Position numbers and translations under genes: made by a program. Positions 25,370 to 38,590 of a stretch of DNA of 64,000 nt are shown here, piece by piece. The notes beneath the pieces were generated by a model. It was given only the letters and a program-made list of their open reading frames with translations, was not told where the DNA came from and ran no database searches. Position 1 is the first letter of the stretch. Every line of letters begins with the position of its first letter. Source of the stretch: Stomorhina lunata (taxonomy: Eukaryota; Arthropoda; Insecta; Diptera; Rhiniidae); contig OW121740.1 of the NCBI GenBank assembly GCA_933228675.1, positions 126,801,630-126,865,629 of the forward strand. Reading direction: 5' to 3'.

Positions 25370-27365
25370 GTTTCGTATCATAGTTTTTGCTAGTCATATG
25401 GACTGTAGAATGTTTCGACTTTCGATTATTACCCTTAAAAATGTATTAATGCTTCTTAATGTCAAAATTCCCATTGTTCGCAAAAGTAGTTACATTTCAA
25501 TAAACATTCAAGTGTTCGAAATATACTATTAAAAATACACTTCAGCAAAATCCTCTTGAACACTGACAAAAATATGAGTAAATAGCAATTGTATTAATTT
25601 TAAAGATTTGTAAAAAATATATTCCAAAAAAACGCAATACTCAAAATGTGCTGAAAGTTATAATAAAATATTAACCTCGATTTTCACTTCCCTCCGATTC
25701 GGTTATGGGATTTTGTTTTTGCTTCTTTGTTAAGTTCAAAAAACGCATTTACATTTTTTTAATTTTCTAAATCATGTTTCAAATTGTTATTTAAACTCTT
25801 GAAAATCTGCCATTATTTGCACTCAACTTGAATATGTTTTTAATAACTTGATATCGTGTAATGAGGTAATTTAAATTCAATTCCAATATATTTTTGTTTC
25901 AGATTTTCTTTGCAGTTTTCTTCTTAATGCGTAAATTTTAATCTTATAATTTTTTGAGAAATTTTTATTGTACTTTATGAACTATCTGTATTTGGTTAAA
26001 TAAAATAGAAAAGGTTTTAAAGTCTTCCTATTATACTGGCATTGGTTAGTGTCAAAACCACTCCATATACTATTTCACTCGTATTAAAAATAACTGTTAC
26101 AAATTTAATGCCAAATTAATGTCTTGTATGGTATTTTTCATTTATATGAAAAGGGCGTTCTGAAAATTGGTGTTTTTCAAATATTGCAATTTTATTTACA
26201 CAACGTTAAATCATACAAATGATACTTTTAATAATTTGTATTGAAAGCTTTTAAATAATTTTTCTACAATTTAATCACTTTCCCATTACATAAATACATA
26301 GAGGATGGTTTCAATTCCTTTTGCATTACCGTTACCATTACTTGGTAATGACCATTAAATATAAAGTGTAATACAAAATAACAACCAAATTTAAAAGACC
26401 CAGAAAATAATAATATTAATTTAAATAAGTAAAATCTGAACAAAAACTTTCACCAAACCTTTCCTAACTTTTCTTATCTGCTCTTGCAACACCCTGTTCC
26501 TATAGCTGTAAACTTTAAAATTTCTTAAAACAGGCGTTACTTCCTTTTCCTTCACTTCTTAATTTTAAACAATTTCTTACAACAAAAGCAGCTACAAATT
26601 ATTGTTGTTGCCAAAAGTAGATGTTTATGATGATTACAAGGACTATAAAAAAAGGACGAGGATGGGTAGAGCAGACAGAGGGGAAGTTGATAGTGGGTGT
26701 TGAACACCCACACAACTGTGTATAGATTAATACTTGGGCATTTTATTCAAGTGTAACGACATAATTTTGTATTAAAAATAAACTTTACAGCCGATTTATC
26801 ATATTTATTATGCGATTTGTGAACAATTTTAAATCAAATAATATACACATTATAGATAAATACATGGCAAATTATTTATGACTTCTGGATGCTCATCTTT
26901 TCATGGTTTTTATGGGTGGGTGACACAAAGGAAGTGGGAAATTTAAAAGTTGACTTTTAAAAGTAAAACACTGACTATGTGATTACTAAGAAATAGACTA
27001 AGACATAAAGTCTGTGGCAGATAACGATATAGACCAAGGCCCATCACATATAGCACTCAGGAGCCGAGTACCAATCGGCTTTTTCTCATATAAATACTCA
27101 GATTCACACGACTAACAGAGTGTTAAAATTTAAAAAAATTTAAAGACTTTAGAGTTTTTTTCTCGTTGCAAGCCTTGATATAGACAAGGTTAAAGACTAA
27201 AGAGATATGCTAAGAATTCTAAGTTAATCGCTATATATATATTAGAGTGAGTGTAGGACTAATATTTCTCGGCCTTACAAGCGCAATGTATTCTCCCTAC
27301 CTCCGTTTGCGTACGATATTAAAACTAATACTTTGATTTAAAGATATACTAGGATTTAGACGTAA
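25370..27365. other. AT-rich intergenic DNA, no gene seen
   Basis: No coding region was recognised. A TATAAATA sequence lies near 27090, but no transcript-like sequence follows it. Confidence 0.5.
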
Positions 27366-27367
27366 TA

Positions 27368-28666
27368 GTAAAGAGTGCTCTAAATAAAATTTGTAGTTGG
27401 ATTTTCTTAAATAAAAATCTAACCTTTTTATATAAAAACTCTACAAATTACGCAAATATAATGACATATTATACAAAATCATTTAGCATTAAAATGTTTA
27501 CTTAGTACTCGGGTTTTGCAAAATTATCGACTTTTTTCGGAAACCCTCCCATTAAAGATTTTACAGTTGCTTCTGATACCTTTTTGGAGCATGTGTTCCA
27601 CCTGCGCTTAAAATCGGACATGTTCTTGCAAATCTTTCCTGTGTTCTTCAATTCCTTTTTTACCAGAGCCCAATACCTTTCCACAGGCCGAAGTTCTGGA
27701 CAGTTAGGTGGATTTGCCTCTCGTGGTACAAAAATGACATTATTCTTTGAGTACCGCTCAAGTGCCTTTTTCCATAATGGCATGATGCCAAATCGGGCCA
27801 AAAAAATGTAGTCACTCTGTGCTCTCTTAAAAAGGGTAACAACCGTTTTTGTAGGCACTCCTTTATAAAAATGTCTGTGTTTATTGTGCCAGATGCCACA
27901 AATACTTTACTTCTTTTGCCACAACTGCAAATAGCTTGCCACACGAGAAACTTCTTAGGGAATTTTGTTTGTTTTTTTGTGCGAAACTCTTGCCGAACAT
28001 TGCCCCGTTTATCAGCAGCATAAAAATCTTGACCAGGAAGTTGAGAAAAGTCCGCCAGAACGTATGTTTCATCATCCATCACACAACAGGTGTATTTTTT
28101 TATAAAATCAGACTTCAATTTTTTCGCTCGTTTTTTTGCTTCTAAGTTCTTTATAGCATTGCGATCTGGAACCTTTTGGACTTTGTATGTCTTCAGTCCA
28201 GCATAAGCTTTAACTCTATGTGCAAAATTCGTAGAACATTTCACCGTACGAGCTCCTTTTCTTAAAGAAGTGTTAGGCGCTCTTCGAAAGAGTCGCTCGA
28301 CTTCTTTTGCCTTACCAATATCTGTAGGATCTTTTTTCCTCCCTGATCCAGGTTTTCTTTCAATGCTCAGGTTTTCCTTATACCGTCTGATGGCATTAGA
28401 AACCGTTCGAGGGTCAACTTTCAAATTTTTAGCTATTTTTTTAGTCCATGACGGATTTTTTTGAAAAGTTTTAATTATATTTTCACGAACTTTTTTTTCG
28501 CAGTCCATTTTGATTGAAATAACTATTGAAAATTAATAATTTCTAAAATAATAGTATCTGACATATCTATAGAAACTAACTTGATCAAAAAATAAATTAT
28601 TTCTTGCACTATAGATAAATTTTGTCTAAAATAGTAAATGCATATTTTTTTTAGAACACTCTTTAA
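27368..28666 (-). mobile_element. Tc1/mariner-superfamily DD37E element
   Basis: The element is about 1.3 kb. Short terminal inverted repeats share (G/T)TAAAGAGTG(C/T)TCTAAA, and TA dinucleotides lie outside both ends (27366-27367 and 28667-28668). It encloses a single transposase gene on the minus strand. Size, TA target site and catalytic spacing all fit the IS630-Tc1-mariner superfamily. Confidence 0.8.
27502..28508 (-). pseudogene. DD37E transposase, one frameshift
   Basis: This transposase would cut and rejoin the ends of its own element at TA sites. From its start (MDCEKKVREN) it has an N-terminal helix-turn-helix region (residues about 10-45), a basic GSGRKK linker (54-59), the first catalytic Asp in MDDETYVL (residue 146) and the second in WPDLASCHYGK (239). 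The last catalytic residue is Glu in PELRPVERYWALVK. The count between second Asp and Glu is 37 if the frame is restored, hence DD37E, as in the ITmD37E group. The frame breaks at an A5 run in the sense strand (27767-27771). The first frame ends at 27660 and the C-terminal frame runs from about 27780 to 27502. No other lesion is obvious, so death is recent or the break is a homopolymer sequencing error. Confidence 0.85.
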
Positions 28667-28798
28667 TACAAATAGATGTTAAGACCCGACGTTGTACCCA
28701 GGAGGTACAAAATTAAAACAGTGAAACCTTTATTTTAGGGCATGCTTCAGAAGATATTTTCGCGTAGTGTACCAAAATCCTAGAAGTACTAGAAAACT

Positions 28799-29085
28799 GC
28801 GAACCGCCGTGGTATAACAGGTTAGTCATCCGCCTAGCATACCAGAGGTCCCAAGTTCGATCCCTGGCCAGGCCCACTTGAAAAAATAAATATTCAAAGA
28901 AAGTGGTAACTCATCTAGCCACTGGTTATTGAGTATGAAAAACTCTCTAACTAATACATTTTCCGTTCGGAGCTGGAGTTAAAACGAAGGTCCCTTTCAA
29001 TGAGTCCAAAAATAGAATCGGATGCAACTCATTGTCCGAGAGAAGTACCATTTGTTCCAATTGGAATATCAAGGGAATTATGAAA
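28799..29085 (+). mobile_element. tRNA-derived SINE, copy 4 (most complete)
   Basis: This is the fullest copy. It has a pol III A box, TGGTATAACAGG (28810-28821), and a B-box-like AGTTCGATCCC (about 28854-28864), the spacing being that of a tRNA. The head resembles a Val- or Ala-type tRNA by eye. The body contains CTAGCCACTGGTTATTGAGTAT, a segment around GGAGTTAAAACGAAGGTCCC, and AGAATCGGATGCA. It ends TTCCAATTGGAATATCAAGG with a short AT-rich tail. Confidence 0.8.
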
Positions 29086-29310
29086 TTATTATGGTATGTG
29101 TGATTTTCAGTCCATATATGGACTATAACTATAGTTATGACCATTAATGAAATACGATGATTAGCTGAGATGTAATTATCTCACAACAATGAGAATACAT
29201 ATATTAAGTCTCTTGATTCCGCCAAACAGAGTTGCAACAGCCTTTGAGCCCAAAAACATTACCTGCTATAACTAGAACCATACTTCGTATATTTGTGAAT
29301 AAGTAAATAA

Positions 29311-30094
29311 GGGTATTATAAGTTTGTGCTGATGTATGTAACGCATGGAAATATTTGTCTTAGACCCACCTTTTAGTATACCAATAGGCTTAGAATCACT
29401 TTCTGAGTCGATTTAGCGATGTCCGTCCGTCCGTCTGGCTGGACGGCTGGCTGGCTGGCTGGACCCCCATGTAAACCTTGTAATCAAACTACAGGTCGCA
29501 ATTCTAAAGATAATTTGATGAAATTTGGCACACATCATTTGTTTGATAATGGGACCATGGCAATTAAAATTCGTCAAAATCGGTCCATTATTTATGGTAC
29601 CTCCCATAGGTCCCACTTCCCGGAATTGATATATTGGCCACAAATATAAATATTTTGTCATGAAATTTAAATCAACTACTGCTTATGTCAACTTAAATCA
29701 CTGTACAAAATTTCGTTAAAATCGGTCCACATTTGACCATAGCTCCTATACAAACTTTTCTTTAAAAACGCACTAAATGAGACAAAAATCACTAAAAAGC
29801 TCGTAAATCTGAAGATAATGGGAGTTTTAAGTTTATTTCTTACATACATAATTTTTGTAACAACTGTACTCAATTTGCCAAATTTCGAGATAATCGGTCC
29901 ACATTTGACCCTACCTCTCATATAAGTCCAAATGTCGGAAGCAGCTTAAATATAAAAATTTTGAGAAAATGTTTGTATGATGGCAAAATTTAGCAAATAT
30001 TTGTCTTTATACAGAAAAAATAACACTTTTGACCTTAGTGGTGAAGGGTATCGTATGGTCGGGCTTGACCGACTATAGCACTTTCTTACTTGTT
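29311..30094 (-). mobile_element. GTCY-containing interspersed repeat, copy 3
   Basis: A complete minus-strand copy. It has the far end GGGTATTATAAGTTTGTGCT, a GTCC/GGCT microsatellite (29420-29462), the internal TCGGTCCACATTTGACC and the terminal AACAAGTAAGAAAGTGCTAT with its CGGTCAAGCCCG hairpin. The open frames at 29413-29921 are repeat sequence. Confidence 0.75.
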
Positions 30095-30099
30095 TTTGT

Positions 30100-30880
30100 A
30101 TATTTTTGAGTTAAAAGTAAAAACAAACTAAGAGTTAACTTAAACAGTTTTAAAGTTAATGCAATTTTCCCATAAAAATGTATGTCCTTTTTAACACGCC
30201 TAAGAATATGCAACAATAAAATTTACTTTAGGAAATCACAAATTAAGACATTATAGGTATAGGCATGAAAATAGATAAATGGGATAATAAAATTCAGAAA
30301 AGTTTATGTTGATATCTTATATGGTTTTGCCGTACCTTTGATTTTAAATTGTCAAATTTTGCGAAAAGGTAAATTTTTGGACATAATTTAAGTTTAATTT
30401 TTCTTAAGTTCAGTTTTAGTAAAACTAATACTGAATATTATTGCTTAATCTATAAAGAATGTATGCTAAAACTTGTTTTGGAATTGTGTAAGCTAACCTC
30501 TTTTACATCGGGGTCAAAGGTCAAAACTTCGATTTTCATGTTATGTTAACTTTTTGACCAAAAATTTGTATTTTTTCAATCTTTCATCGACAAGTGGCAC
30601 GGGTTAACGTCGTTCAATTGAGCTCAATATCTAGAATGGGGAATTGTTTTGTGGGGTCCAGATAATCATCGGATAATGCTAACTGTTGTGCATTATGAAA
30701 GGAAGGAACGAAGTAGAAGAGATGGTTTCGAAAACTGAGTTCTTCCGAACTTGTGGGAATGAGAGGGAAGTTTTTAATATGTCTCCTCTTTCCTGTTTTT
30801 CAGTAGAGAACTATGACTGGGCTCTCATAGGTGTTCCGGCTGACAAAGATATTGCTAAAGTTAGGATAATTTTAAAACAA
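30100..30880. other. AT-rich intergenic DNA, no clear gene
   Basis: A 77-codon open frame (30686-30919) starts in this region. It has no recognisable family and runs into a retrotransposon scrap at its 3' end, so I do not call it a gene. Confidence 0.45.
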
Positions 30881-31279
30881 TCTGGAAAATTCAACGTTGT
30901 AAGTATGGCCAAGCTTTGAAAGATTTTCCTCTACTTGGTCTTTCCATCGAAGTTAAAAACGTATTCTTCTAACATTATTTATTCTAATTTTAGATTTTTC
31001 ATGGTAATTGTTTTTTTCCCGGAGTCCTAATCCATATTTTTATAATTCTTATGGGAGAACTCGCGGCACATGTTAGCTCATTACAGTAACGGGTGTTAAC
31101 GTAGTTCTCCGGGTGATACCAAGAGGTGGTCAGTGTCCACAGTTGAGATGAAGGATAACCAATATAATTCTGGGCTTACCAAGTTAAGACCAATCAGAAC
31201 CGTTGCTTGGTATACAGCATCCCCTAAATCACCCCTCACAGACTATCTGCCCTTAAATTATGGTGACCTTATACCCACT

Positions 31280-31560
31280 GAAATGTTTATTTATAGACCA
31301 ATATGCGTCAGCGTTGAATATCGACATAGATACGCTATACGTTGGCAATGTTGGTTGAATGGATGAAAATACTTCAGCAAGAAAAGTGTTCGAATTATAT
31401 TAATGGAACTCGTAGAAGAGGACGTCCGAAATTTTGATGTAAAGATTTGGTAGAAAAAATATTTCGAAGCTTGTCCTACGAAATTAGATCGAAGAGCATT
31501 AAATTCTTAAATATGCTCTAAGGTTGGTAGGACATTTAAATAAGTACCTAAATAAGTAAG
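31280..31560 (+). pseudogene. C-terminal scrap of endonuclease-RT retrotransposon
   Basis: Fragments CVSVEYRHR (31305-31332), a diverged tail around GTRRRGRPK (31410-31430) and a TAAATAAGTACCTAAATAAGTAAG-type 3' tail (about 31530-31556) match the end of the family at 16.0 kb. A short antisense scrap of the same tail lies at about 30900-30955. Confidence 0.6.
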
Positions 31561-31569
31561 ATAAGTCTA

Positions 31570-33640
31570 TGAGACCTATCATACATTTCCTTATTTTTGT
31601 GGTGCATGATGTTCATTTTTGATTTGGAAAGATAGAAAAGAATTGAGGTTGGTGGTGAAAAAACAAAAACTATTAAGTGAAATCTGGAAATTAACTGAAA
31701 ATACAGGCAATTAATTCAAGGCTCCCAATATAACGTTAAAGTTTGATTCAAGAAAATGAAGTAATATTGAAACAGACAATAAATATAAAGATTTTTTTTT
31801 TCAAATGTGAAATTTAAATTTAATAAACAATGAAAAAACACATAAACGCACAAACGGACATACATTTCATGAGCACGTATGTATGCCTTAGCTTTCTCTC
31901 ATTAGATAATCGTATCCATTAGTTGTTTCCGAATTAGAGCAAAATCGTTATACTCTCTTTTTAATGGGACTTTCCAAAACGACCATACGGCAAATCAATG
32001 TATGGAAGTGCAACGGCTTTCATTGAGGTTATTCATTTGTAATGAGTAAATAAGGTTAACTGTTGCATATTTATACAACGAAAAGAGAGTTGAATTGATA
32101 AGAAATACCATAATAATTATTGAAATTTGAGAATAATTTTTGAAAGAAACTTTCTTAAAGTTGAAAAACCAATTTATTTTTGTATTCCAAGAAAACAACT
32201 TTTACATCTACCATTGACAAAAACTCAATATGACGTCTTATGAAATGTAAAAAATTCTTATATGGCTCATTACTCATTTTAAACTTACTTAAATAAAAAT
32301 ACGCATATTTCAAATCTTACATTATTGAAAAAATACTTTCCATTATTCGAGCCTAATCAAATATCATATGAATAAATACCTTAAGGATAAAATTCAATTC
32401 TGTTGCTAACCAGGCGCAGCAAAGACATTTGTAAAAATGGAAAATAATAATAAATTCTTACAGTAGAGATATCACACATAAGCAAAATATCTATCATTCC
32501 TTTAAAAGATTTACATTGTATTTCTTAAGATTTATGGCCATGAAAAAACTCCAGTGACATCATCACATTATTTCCAAAAGAAATAAAGGAAAAATATTAA
32601 TAAAAAAAGAAAACACATTCAACAGAAAAAAAAAAGCGGGAAAACTCACCCTTTTTTTCATTTATTCAAACATTTATTGCGATTTTATTCAATCTAAAGG
32701 ATTCATTTAACAAAATGATACATGACCTGAGTCAGGATAGAATACATGTGTAAACCCTTGCTATGAATACAGACAGTCAGACACAATTACATTTCTTGCC
32801 TATTACTCTAAAGGACATGCTCTGTGGAGGGATTTAATATCAAATCAATTTAATAAATCCGGCAAAAAGATAAAATTTTCCAAATTTTTTATTAATATTT
32901 TCACATTTTCTCTATTCGAAATGCAACAATGGAATTTTTATATTTTTGTTTCTAAAATATAAATTCCTTTTTATTTATTAGACATATTTTCTGCTGCTAT
33001 TGTTCTCTTTAAATGTCAAAGGATTCACGTATTCCTTTTCTATTACAACAATTTGGGGTGTTAATATTTGCGTATTGTTTTGGAAAAATATTTATGCTAT
33101 TTTTAAGGTTAAATTCATAGAAAATATTCCCTTATTTTTCCGCTAGAATGAATATGAATATAAACCTATTAGTACATAGTTGCCTGGAATGAAATAAAAT
33201 GAAACATTTTTGCATTCAAATGTTTAACATCATAATTTATTTTCCACAATTGAAAATTGACATTTTCGAAAACACTGTCACGTGATTTGAATTGTTTTCC
33301 ATTAAAGGGTTAAAGGGTGTGTGTCAAAGGGGTCTTAACCATTTTGGTTTATTAGCGAAAAAATGCGAATAAATTTTAGTAAAAAAATGTGATCTTTGAC
33401 AGGAGCAATTAGGACAAAAACAGTTCAACAACCTTTGAAATTATTATTAAAAAAATCCCATAAATTAAGAGGAAAATCAATGAACGAGTCTATATAAACA
33501 TTAATAGAAATAGCTCCTAAATTATTTTGCCTTTTGAATAGTGGGTATATTTGTATTCATAAAGCAGATGTCACCAATTGGATAAAAGCGAATGCACTCA
33601 CTCACTAGTGCATATCCATAAGATTGGGTCTTATTTTAGC
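31570..33640. other. AT-rich intergenic DNA, no gene seen
   Basis: Apart from the ~105-bp dispersed repeat at 31890-32000 (inverted partner at 16.1 kb), nothing was recognised. Confidence 0.5.
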
Positions 33641-33649
33641 CATTTTGGA

Positions 33650-36220
33650 ATTTTATAGAAACATTTTTCTTATGAAAAATTTTCAATGGAAAAATTCTTA
33701 TTACAAAAAATTTTGTATAGAAAAATTTTTATAACAAAAAATATTTTATAGAAAATTTTTTATAACTAAAACTTTTCCATAGAAAAATTCTTATAACGAA
33801 AAATTTGCAAATAAAAAAATTTTTATACCGTAATAACTTTCTATACAAACATTTTTGTACAAAACAAATTTTCTATAGAAAAATTTCTATAACGAAAAAT
33901 ATTCTATACAAAAATTTTAATACCGAAAAAATGTTCAATAGAAAAATTTTTATAACGAAAAATTTTCTATCGAAAATAGAAAAAAAATTTTTTACATATA
34001 ACGAAAAATTTTCAATAGCAACATTTTTAAAACAAAAAATTTTCTATAGAAAAATTTTTATACTGAAAAATTTATGACGAAAAATTTTCTATAGAAAATC
34101 TTACCATTCTATAGAATCTTACCAAAAATCTATAGCATTCTTACCAAACAAATTTGAATAACGAAAAATTTTCTATAAAAACTTTTTTATAATGTTTCGC
34201 TATAAGTATGTATTTTCTATAGAAAATATTTCTATAAAAAAAATTTTATTACGAAAAATTTTCTATAAAAAATTTTTATAACGAAAAATTTTCTATAGAA
34301 AAATTTTATTAACGGAAAATTTTCTAAACGAAACAATTTTTATAATAAAAAATTTTTAAAATTAAAAATTTTTATAACGAAAAAAATTTCTATAGAAAAG
34401 TTTTTGTACCGAACAAATTTTCTATAGAAAGATTTTTATACCAAAAAATTTTCAATAGAAAGATTTGTATGGCGGACAATTTTCTATAGAAAAATGTTCA
34501 ACAGAAAAATTTTTGTTACGAAAAAAATTTGTTCTTTTTAAATTTTTATACAAAACAAGTTTTTTATAGAAAACGAATTTTTTTTATAGAAAAATTTATA
34601 AAACGAAAAATTTTCAATAAAAAAATTTGTATAACGAAAAATTCTTTATAGAAAAAATATTATAACTGAATATTTTCTATAGAAAAATTTTTATACCGAA
34701 AAATTTTCTATAGAAAATTGTTTATAACTAAAAATTTTCCAAAGAAAAATTCTTATAATGAACAATTTTCAATGTAAATTTTTTTTTTACCTAATAATTT
34801 CCTATAGAAAAATTTTATACCGAAAAACTTTCTATAGAAAAATATTCTGTAGAAATATTTTTATAACAAAACAAATTTCTATAGAATAATTTTTACACTG
34901 AAAAATCTTCTATAGAAAAATTTTTATATCCAAAAATCTTCTATAGCAGAATTTTTATACCGAAAAATTTTCTATAGAAAAATGTTTATACCGGGAATTT
35001 TTTTATTATAAAAGGTTTATACCGAAACATTTTTATACCGAAAAATTTTTAATAAAAATTTCTATGAAAAAATTTTCTATGAAAAAAATTATACCAAAAA
35101 TTTTCTTTAGAAAAATTTGTATAGCGAAATATTTCCTATAGAAAAATTTTCTATATTTTCTATGGACAAAGTTTTATACATAAAAATTTTTTATAGAAAA
35201 ATTTTATACAGAAAAATTTTTTATAGAAAAATTTTATATAGAAAAATGTGTGTTTTTCTATTACAAAACACCTGAAATATTCATTTTTAAAATGAAATTA
35301 AAATATTTTTGATTGAAGAAATAGCATAACAAAAAATTTTATAACTAAAAATATATTATATGGATTTAGTATAAGGGACAAGTTACCCAGGTACCTAAAA
35401 TTTTTTTTCCGTTTCCTGAGCCATTTAGTAAATGTATGAACCTCTATTAATTTGCTTTAAGGCTAATTTAATGTATACATCGTCTTAACAATTTAGGAGT
35501 GACTTGCTAAGGCGAATTCATAAATTCAACTTTCTGAAATTACACACCACAAGCGATTAGTAAATACACAAACCATAGACCAAATTTTTACCCAAACTTA
35601 GTTTTAAGGCAAATTTAATTTATATTTTTTGGTCTAAGCGAAATCAGAACTATTATTTACTGTGTAGAGTTACATTTAAAACTTTTCTGTACTATTCATA
35701 ACAAAAATTCTGTGGAAACAGTTTTTCATAACGAAAAATTGTCTATAAAAAAAATTTTAAAACGAAAAATTTTTAAAGCGAAAAATTTTTATAACGAAAA
35801 ATTTTCTATAAAAAAATGTTATAACGAAATATTTTCTATAAAAATTGTTTATAACAAATATTTTTTTGAAGAAAAATTTTTATAACAAAAATTTTTTTAT
35901 ATAAAAATTTGAATAACGAAAAATGTTTTACAGAAAAAATTTTCTAACGAAAATTTTTCTATAGAAACATTTTATAACGAAAAATTTTCTATAGCAATAT
36001 TTTTATAACGAAAAATTTTCTATAGAAAAATTTTTTTATAACGAAAAACTTTCTATAGAAAAATTTGTATAAAGACAAATTTTCCATAGACAAATTTTTA
36101 CAACTAAGAATTTTCTATAAAAAAATTTTAATAACGAAAAATTTCTATAGAATTTTTTTTTTTAATTAAATATATTCTAAGGAAAAAATTTCAATAGAAA
36201 AAATAATTTTTTTCATTTTC
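33650..36220. repeat. palindromic AT minisatellite array 2
   Basis: A diverged array of the same TTTTCTATAGAAAA unit with spacers of the ATAACG/ATACCG type. It is irregular in period and is broken at about 35340-35690 by unrelated unique sequence. Many units have lost the CTATAG centre, which suggests an older or less homogenised array than those at 23.7, 41.0 and 51 kb. Confidence 0.85.
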
Positions 36221-37295
36221 GTTATGTGTAAGTCTTCAAAACGTAAACTGTGCTTTCAAGACGTTTTAACTGCAAAAGCATTTCAAATCATTATAAAATT
36301 AGTAAATGCTGATGTAAAAATAAACTTACCAAATTACATATTTAACGCTGGTATTTGAAGACATTTCGAAATTTGAATTTTTAATTTTTAACATAATAAA
36401 ACACAAGTTTTATAAAATATTTAAAACATATTGAATTTTTAAAAAATCTAATTTTACCTAATTTTTTATATCAAATGCTTTAAAAGCTATTTATATTTAT
36501 TTTAGATATTTTAATTTCAAACTTAATTTCGATTATATTTTTTCGTGACTTTCAATGCAATTTTTTCATTACTTTGAATGCAAAAATTCTTTTGTTGTAT
36601 TCTTACACACAAAAAAATTAAAATACACATACACACCGACACATTTTAACAAATAAACACAACCATCAAATATTACTTCACCCAAAAAGAATTATCATAA
36701 TTTACAATTATCTAAAAACTTAAGCAAATTTATAAGCAAAAATTAGTTACCGTCTTCACTGCGACCGAAAATTAAGACAATACCAACAACCGAACACTAA
36801 CACGAGAGTCCCAACTCAAACTTCTTTTACTAATAGACATTTTTACGAAGACGAACAACAATAACAACAACTAAGATCGTACGATTATTTCAATTGCAAT
36901 TTACACTTATTTCATCAGTTATTCTTTTAACTTTTTTATGAAATTATATAAAACATTAACTAATTAAACACTTTTTCTTATATTTATATAAATTTTATTA
37001 GGATTATTGCTTTAGATTTAGATTAACATAAATTAACCGGAGACGTTTTTTAAGTAAGACGCGCACTTGCCAAAAAGATAATGAGAACTAATGAAACCAA
37101 TTCGCCGAAATAATTATACAGACGGAAGTTGCAATAACAAAATATTAGCTTTTTATTCAAACACACTCTTAAAATTTCGTTTTTAAGAGAATTGTTATTT
37201 TCGCCTACGCTTTGGAGTTGTAAAAAGGCGCAAAAGGTAAATTCATTCATTGGGTCAGTGAATACGACTGAAAAGAGTTGTCAATGTTTTGAATT
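36095..37295 (+). repeat. ~1-kb unique module, copy A
   Basis: One of three copies, with B at 38445-39640 and inverted C at 43755-44780. Shared landmarks are GCGCTGGTATTTGAAGACAT (AACGCTGG here), ACGAGAGTCCCAACTC, ACCGGAGACGTTTTTTAAGT and GACGGAAGTTGCAATAAC. Copies A and B are offset by about 2349 bp, and their homology extends into the adjoining minisatellite, so they arose by segmental duplication. The minus strand of A carries a 66-codon open frame (37050-37250). Confidence 0.8.
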
Positions 37296-37329
37296 CGTTA
37301 TATATCTCGGTTTATAATAAAAATTTTTA

Positions 37330-38590
37330 ATTCAAACAGAAAATTTTCTAATTTTTTTAATTTTTATGCAAAAATTTTTATTTTATAACAAAAAATTTTT
37401 AAAACGAAAAATTTTCTATAGTAAAATTTTTATAATGGAAAATTTTCCATAGAAAAAAATATTTATAATAAAAATTTTATAGAAAAATTTTCTACAGAGA
37501 AATTTTTATAACGAAAAATTTTCTATAGAAAAATTTTGATAAGGAAAAATTTTCTATACAAAAATTTTCATAACAAAAACTTTTCTATTTACAAATTTTC
37601 ATAACGAAAAATTTTCCATAGAAAAATTTTCATAACCAAAAATATTCTATAAGGAAAAATTGTCTATACAAAAATTTTCTATATAAAAATTTTCATAACG
37701 AATGTTGATAAAAAAAATTTTCCATAGAAAAATTTTCATAACGAAAAATATTCATAACAAAAAATTTTCTATAAATAAATTTTTATAACGACGAAAAATT
37801 TTCGTAACGAAAAATTTTCTATAGAAAAATTTTTATAACGAAAAATTTTCAAAACGAAAATTTTTCTATAGAAATATTTTAAGGAAAAACATTCTATAGA
37901 AAATTTTTTAAATTGAAAAATGTTTCATAGAAAAATTTCTATAGAAAATTTTTGTTAACGAAAAAATTTTCTAAAGTAAAAAATTTTATAACGAAAGATT
38001 CTTGATAAAAAAATGTTAATAACAAAAAATTTCTAAAGAAAAATTTGCTTTAGAAATTTTCCATAACGAAATGTTATCTATAGAAAAAATTTTATAACAA
38101 AAATTTTTTTATAGAAACATTTTTATAACGAAAAATTTTTTATAGAAAAATTTTTATAACGAAATATTTTCTATAGAAAAATTTTATAACGAAATATTTG
38201 AAATAGAAAAATTTTTATAACGAAAAATTTTCGATAGAAAAATTTTTATATCAAAAAATATTCTATAGAAAAATTTTTATAACGAAAATTTTCTATAAAA
38301 AAGTTTCTATAACGAAAACATTTCTGTAAAAAATTTTTATAACGAAAAATTTTATATAGAAAAATTTTTATAACGAAAAATTTTCCATAGAAAAATTTTT
38401 TTAACGAAAAATTTTATACAGAAAAATTTTTATAAGGATAAATTTTCCATAGAAAATTTTTTTATAATTAAGAATTTTCTATAAAAAAATTTTAATAACG
38501 AAAAATTTTTATAGAATTTTTTTTTAAGTTAAAAATATTCTAAGGAAAAATTTCTTTAGAAAAAAATTATTTTTTCATTTTCTTTATAAA
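37330..38590. repeat. palindromic AT minisatellite array 3
   Basis: Degenerate units of the CTATAG minisatellite with mostly ATAACG spacers, lying between module copies A and B. Confidence 0.85.

Noticed and set aside
28799..28880. tRNA gene
   Set aside because: A and B boxes are present but the acceptor stem does not pair, and the sequence continues into a repeated SINE body found at four other places.
30686..30919. 77-codon open frame
   Set aside because: No family resemblance and its 3' end overlaps an antisense scrap of a retrotransposon tail.
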